Below, one piece after another: positions 60,839 to 64,000 of a stretch of 64,000 nucleotides of DNA. Location of the stretch: positions 47,303,001 to 47,367,000 of the forward strand of contig CM074858.1 of the NCBI GenBank assembly GCA_037501455.1, given 5' to 3'. The notes under the pieces are model-generated. The model was not told the DNA's origin. It ran no database searches and saw only the letters and a program-made list of their open reading frames with translations. A program made the position numbers and the translations under genes. The stretch's first letter is position 1. Each line of letters begins with the position of its first letter. Source of the stretch: Lantana camara. Taxonomy: Eukaryota; Streptophyta; Magnoliopsida; Lamiales; Verbenaceae.

Positions 60839-61300
60839 AGTCTTGAGCGGGGGGCAATCACTCAGTAAGACCCTCACAAATACTCAAGACTTAGCAAAAA
60901 TTTTTCCAGAAATAAGAAGAAAATTCCGCCAAGTCTTGAGTGGAGGGCAATCACTCAGTAAGACCCTCGCAGATACTCAAGACTTAGCAACATTTCCAAG
61001 ATTAAGAAGGAATCTTACAAATCTTGAACGAGGGCAACCGCTCAGTAAGACCCTCAATACTCAAGACTTGGCAAAATTTCTGAGATTAGGAAGAAATTTC
61101 ATAGGTCTTGAACAAGGGCATTTTCTCAGTAAGACCCTTGCAAATGCCCAAAACTCAGCAAAATTTCCCCAGATTAAGAATGAGTTTTACGAATCTTGAA
61201 CGAGGGCAGTCGCTTGGTAAGACCCTCATGATCACTCAAGACTTGTGGAAGTAAGACTCTCATGATTACTCAAGACTTAGTGAAAATTTTCAAAGTTTTG
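60839..61300 (+). repeat. Tandem repeat in the 3' region of the Tat element
   Basis: About five units begin TCTTGAG or TCTTGAAC at 60841, 60934, 61022, 61106 and 61194 (lengths 93, 88, 84 and 88 bp), plus degenerate partial copies to about 61300. Within well-kept units AAGTCTTGAG and CTCAAGACTT form a 10-bp inverted repeat some 40-50 bp apart. An open frame at 60603-61199 gives a peptide repeat (GGQSLSKTL, TQDLA) purely because of this structure; I do not call it a gene. The 142 bp before 60603 and the stretch 61301-61595 show no features. Confidence 0.88.
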
Positions 61301-61595
61301 CAAGATTTAACAAAATCTTCTAAGTATCGAAAGCCTATACGAAACACGCAAATCTTACTAAGCATATTACACACAATCTTATAACTATAAGATTTGTTCG
61401 CAACAAGGGCAAAGTGAAAGTTCGCAATCAAGAAAAAGGCAAAGACAGTATCATGGAAATGAGAAATTCTGTTCATTAAGGCCTTCGCCTAAGTTACAAA
61501 ATAAAGGCTTGAAGGCCCAGGAGCATCATTACAAAAGGAGTAAGCGTTAAAACAAGCTAAGAAGAAATGCAAAGAAAGGCTGCAGAGATGGAATT

Positions 61596-63202
61596 TCAAG
61601 CCGCAGGAGCAATGTCTTCGTCAATAACCACAAGGATATTCTGAGCCACTGGACCATAAACTGGGCCTTCTGGTTCCTGTGGTTGGGCAACGGGTGGCTC
61701 GGGCGCTTGTGGATCGTTGGGCTCATTAGTAGCAGGAGCAAGCGCGTTAGCATCCTCAGCAACCGGGGCAGGGACATCCTCCCTGACAGGCACTTGGGGC
61801 TCATTCTGTGCGGCTTGAGGAGCATTTTCTATTGGATGGGCATCCATGTATTCATCCTGGAGGAGTTTGACCAGGAACTCATACTCAGGCTCAGAAATTG
61901 AGTCTGAGGGATCATTCAAGTCATCGCCCTCCTCCTCGCACTGCTCATTAAACATGAGCCCCATCCCTTCCGCCTCTCGAATGGCTGGATCTGTCATCCC
62001 TTTGTGGATTCCCTGCTCGATGGCCAAGTTGAAGGCCTTTTGAGCCTCATCCAGACAGTGCAGGGAGGCTGTGAACTTGAAGGCCTTAGAGTGACAGAAC
62101 TTAATGAGGGCCTCTTTGTTTGCTCGTTCAAGGCTCCGAGGCCATTCGTTCATGGTATCATTAAACTTCCTTTCAGCCTCCAGAGCCCTCGTTCTCCAGT
62201 TGTCACGCTCGGCCTCTGCCTTCTTAAAGCTCTCACCCACTCGGGCCAATTCGCCGCTCAAGCCATTTCGAGCGCTCTCCACCGCCACCAAGTCCTCCTT
62301 CAACTTCTTCAACTCCCCCTCCGTCTTTCTGTATAAGTCTTTGAGAGACTCATACTTGGCTATTGCGGTGTCCAGCTCCGCTTGAATTTGAGCCGGATCG
62401 TTAGCACGTGCCATCTTCTTGTACTTCGCTTTGCGATCGGCATAAACTGAGGCCCGCTTTTGAATGTTCTTGAGCCGAGGGAGTACTTGTTGTACGAGTT
62501 CAAGAGGAAGAAAAAACTTCAGCAAAAGAGTATTGGAAAGACGCAATACAGTAAAAGTATAGAGACTTACGGAGATCAGGGCGTGCGCTGCATCAAGGGC
62601 TACCGTCTCCACAGGCTCATTGTACAAATGTTTGTGATCCGTCGAGAATTGGGCCCTGCCATAGAGGTCCTCGCTGACGGATTGGGCTAGCGTACCGGGC
62701 CGTAACAGAACTGGCCCGCCATCAGAGGCACCTGAGAAGTTCCTATCCCCCCGCCGAGTGAACGCCCATAAGTGTTCCTCTTCTGAGGAGGTGGTTTCCC
62801 CATCACCCTTGGGGCCTTCAGCCACTTGTTTTCCTTTGCCCCTGATCGCTACAGTGTCGGGCATCCTCTTCCTCTTACGGGAGGGTATACTGGCGCTTGG
62901 CAGAGTCTCGCTTATGGTCAAAGGAGGCATTGCTTGGTCAACAACGGGAAGTTCGAGCACCCTTGAGTCTGCCGGAGGGGGAGGTGGTCGAACCATTATT
63001 CCGCCAGCAGAGTTGGCCGCACGGTTTTCCTCCCTGCCACGAGGGAGTTGTGCGTTCGAAGAGGAACTTGTGCCGCGAGCGTCCCTCCTGCTACCCCTGT
63101 TTCGGGGGCGTTGTTGCTCCCCTTTTGGGGCCTGGTTTCTGTTAGCGTGAGCAAAACGAGCGGCATGTCTAATTCCTCCTGCCATCTCTAAGATATATGC
63201 TC
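61596..63202 (-). CDS. Antisense gene of the Tat element, exon 2
   Basis: A long open frame antisense to the element. After the inferred splice acceptor (CTTACAG, 63203-63209 on plus) it reads GAYILEMAGGIRHAARFAH. The order is: a basic Arg/Ser-rich segment; a Pro-rich stretch; a nuclear-localisation-like SRKRKRMPD; an acidic region; a long coiled coil (AELDTAIAKYESLKDLYRKTEGELKKLKEDL and on); and an acidic, Pro-rich C-terminus with MDAHPIENAPQ, ending at 61596. It has no stop or frameshift over 1.6 kb, in contrast to gag and pol. Antisense ORFs in this place are known in Tat elements; their function is unknown. A GTAAGT donor at 62565-62570 may mark a further intron that I could not resolve. 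Confidence 0.75.
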
Positions 63203-63324
63203 CTGTAAGAAAAGCAAGCACCCAAGTCAAAACTCCTTGAAATAAGTTATCAGTTATGCAAAATTGGGAAAAGATAAAGGCAGTTAGTGTCCCTATCTAA
63301 AGGTTAGTGCCCTAAGAATCTAAC
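63203..63324 (-). other. Putative 122-bp intron in the antisense gene
   Basis: On minus the donor is GATG|GTTAGATTC and the acceptor CTTTTCTTACAG|GAGC, preceded by a pyrimidine-rich stretch and a possible branch point (AACTGATAAC). Both flanking frames are open and join in phase at a Gly codon. Exon 1 would otherwise stop at once (TAG inside the donor), and exon 2 has no upstream ATG. Confidence 0.65.
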
Positions 63325-64000
63325 CATCTCTCTCCATGTCACGAGCCGGGGGATTGTCAAGATAATAAGGGTCGTTGGACAGGTCACACAGGAACATAAG
63401 CTCTGCGTCGTCTATCCAATCTTTCGCTTCAATAAGGTGGCCCTCGTCCCTTAGAGCTTCAACCAGACTCTTGACCCAGTCCCTGGGAAGGGCAGGTTCC
63501 AGACGGATCTTTGAAACTGAGCCCCAGCTTGAGGGCACCCCAAAGCCTTCTTCTGGGGGAGCCTTGATAAAAATAAATTTTTCTTTCCAGTCAGGACCGT
63601 ATGTGCTGGAGGGGGAATTGATTAGCTTGGTGTGAGCCTTCGCTTGAATATAATAAAAGCGTGCCTCAGGGGATGAGCGTGATGAGGAAACTACTTGGAA
63701 GAGTACAGTAAAGTTCCGCGTGAAGGGCTCGTAACCAACGCTTCTCATCAGAATTACAAAGCTTGTTAATAAGGCTAGGCCGTTGGGCATAATTTGGGAA
63801 GGACAGAGGTGCAGGTCATTCAATAAACGCACCATTGGGGCCGAAATGGGAAACCTCAAACCCCTAGAGCTGACCGCATCTACATAAACGGCCATCTCCC
63901 CAGGAGGAGGATGGTTGGCGCGCTCGTGCTCAGCAGGGATTCTCCATATGAAGCGCTCGTCCCAGAAGATAGGCGGCAACATTGTTTTCACCGCTCCTAG
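63325..64000 (-). CDS. Antisense gene of the Tat element, exon 1 (open at window end)
   Basis: The frame is open from the window edge, so the true start is probably further right; the first visible ATG is at 63982. The protein has VDAVSSRGLRFPIS, then PMVRLLNDLHLCPSQIMPNGLALLTSFVILM, then a FYYIQAKAHTKLIN and GPDWKEKFIFIKAP stretch. This resembles the 'putative gypsy-type transposon' domain (Pfam Transposase_28) commonly found in such antisense ORFs; I judge this from pattern only. It ends RDMERDG at the donor site. It has no in-frame stop over 225 codons, although the sense genes of the same element are broken. Confidence 0.72.

Larger units (their letters stand above)
53403..64000 (+). mobile_element. 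Tat-lineage Ty3/gypsy element, decayed, partial
   Basis: The order is 5' LTR, a TGGCGCCG primer site, gag, protease, RT with YVDD, RNase H, a second RNase H-like domain, integrase, a tandem-repeat region, and a long antisense gene. The doubled RNase H and the antisense gene before the 3' LTR are known traits of the Tat clade. The 3' LTR lies beyond the window. Gag and pol carry several frameshifts and stop codons. The sequence is more GC-rich than the elements to the left. The exact left end is inferred, because the partner LTR cannot be seen. Confidence 0.88.

Noticed and set aside
60603..61199. 198-codon frame with a repeated GGQSLSKTL peptide
   Set aside because: The peptide repeat mirrors an 84-93 bp DNA repeat whose unit lengths are not all multiples of three; no start context or domain supports a gene.
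62486..62570. Second intron of 85 bp in the antisense gene
   Set aside because: The donor GTAAGT is good, but the best acceptor would put the following clear coding sequence out of frame; an in-frame alternative would be just 54 bp. Left unresolved.

Overview
This is an intergenic stretch of a plant nuclear genome, almost certainly a flowering plant, that consists almost wholly of Ty3/gypsy LTR retrotransposons inserted into one another. I see no host gene, tRNA or rRNA gene, and no CRISPR. The plant signature comes from Tekay/Del-type chromovirus pol with a C-terminal chromodomain, initiator-Met-tRNA primer sites (TGGTATCAGAGC), very long LTRs (2.3-4 kb), and a Tat-lineage element with two RNase H domains and an antisense ORF. 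I cannot name the species.

Layout. (1) <1-7734, minus: a deletion-derivative Tekay-type element with two nearly identical LTRs. (2) 7735-18222, plus: a concatemer in which LTRs of about 2.3 kb alternate with a 275-280 bp non-coding core (LTR-core-LTR-core-LTR-core-LTR-core-LTR); element 1 sits inside its first LTR. (3) 18223-20326, minus: an LTR fragment that received the concatemer and itself interrupts the integrase of a plus-strand element 'O'. (4) Element O: integrase fragment 20327-20506; solo LTR 20507-28120, which carries solo LTR 21819-25870; the rest of integrase plus chromodomain 28121-29176; and a 3' LTR 29216-44393 split by solo LTR 30181-33380 and by a complete non-autonomous element 34973-44291. 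(5) 44394-48375: right part of an older LTR 'X' that received O, itself carrying solo LTR 45497-48139. (6) 48376-49003: unassigned sequence and a probable Copia-type LTR fragment. (7) 49004 to about 53.4 kb, minus: 3' LTR and non-coding interior of a relative of the concatemer family. (8) About 53.4 kb to the window end: a decayed Tat-lineage element with gag, protease, RT, two RNase H domains and integrase on plus, a tandem-repeat 3' region, and an apparently spliced antisense gene on minus.

Target-site duplications support the nesting: GTGAA, GTTGG, ATAGT and TGCTA are exact; CTCCC/TTCCC has one mismatch. The autonomous pol genes are broken, mostly by C-to-T-type stop codons, so the locus looks like silenced, methylated heterochromatin.

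The strongest unexplained signal is an LTR architecture shared by nine LTRs (eight with full clusters, one partly split). Each carries four to six 16-bp GC-rich dyads in pairs 31-34 bp apart. A CGGSCG-like core is kept, while the 5-bp arms differ between families yet remain self-complementary. Two further hairpins with apparent covariation (next to the polypurine tract, and about 0.4-0.57 kb before the LTR 3' end) recur across the families.
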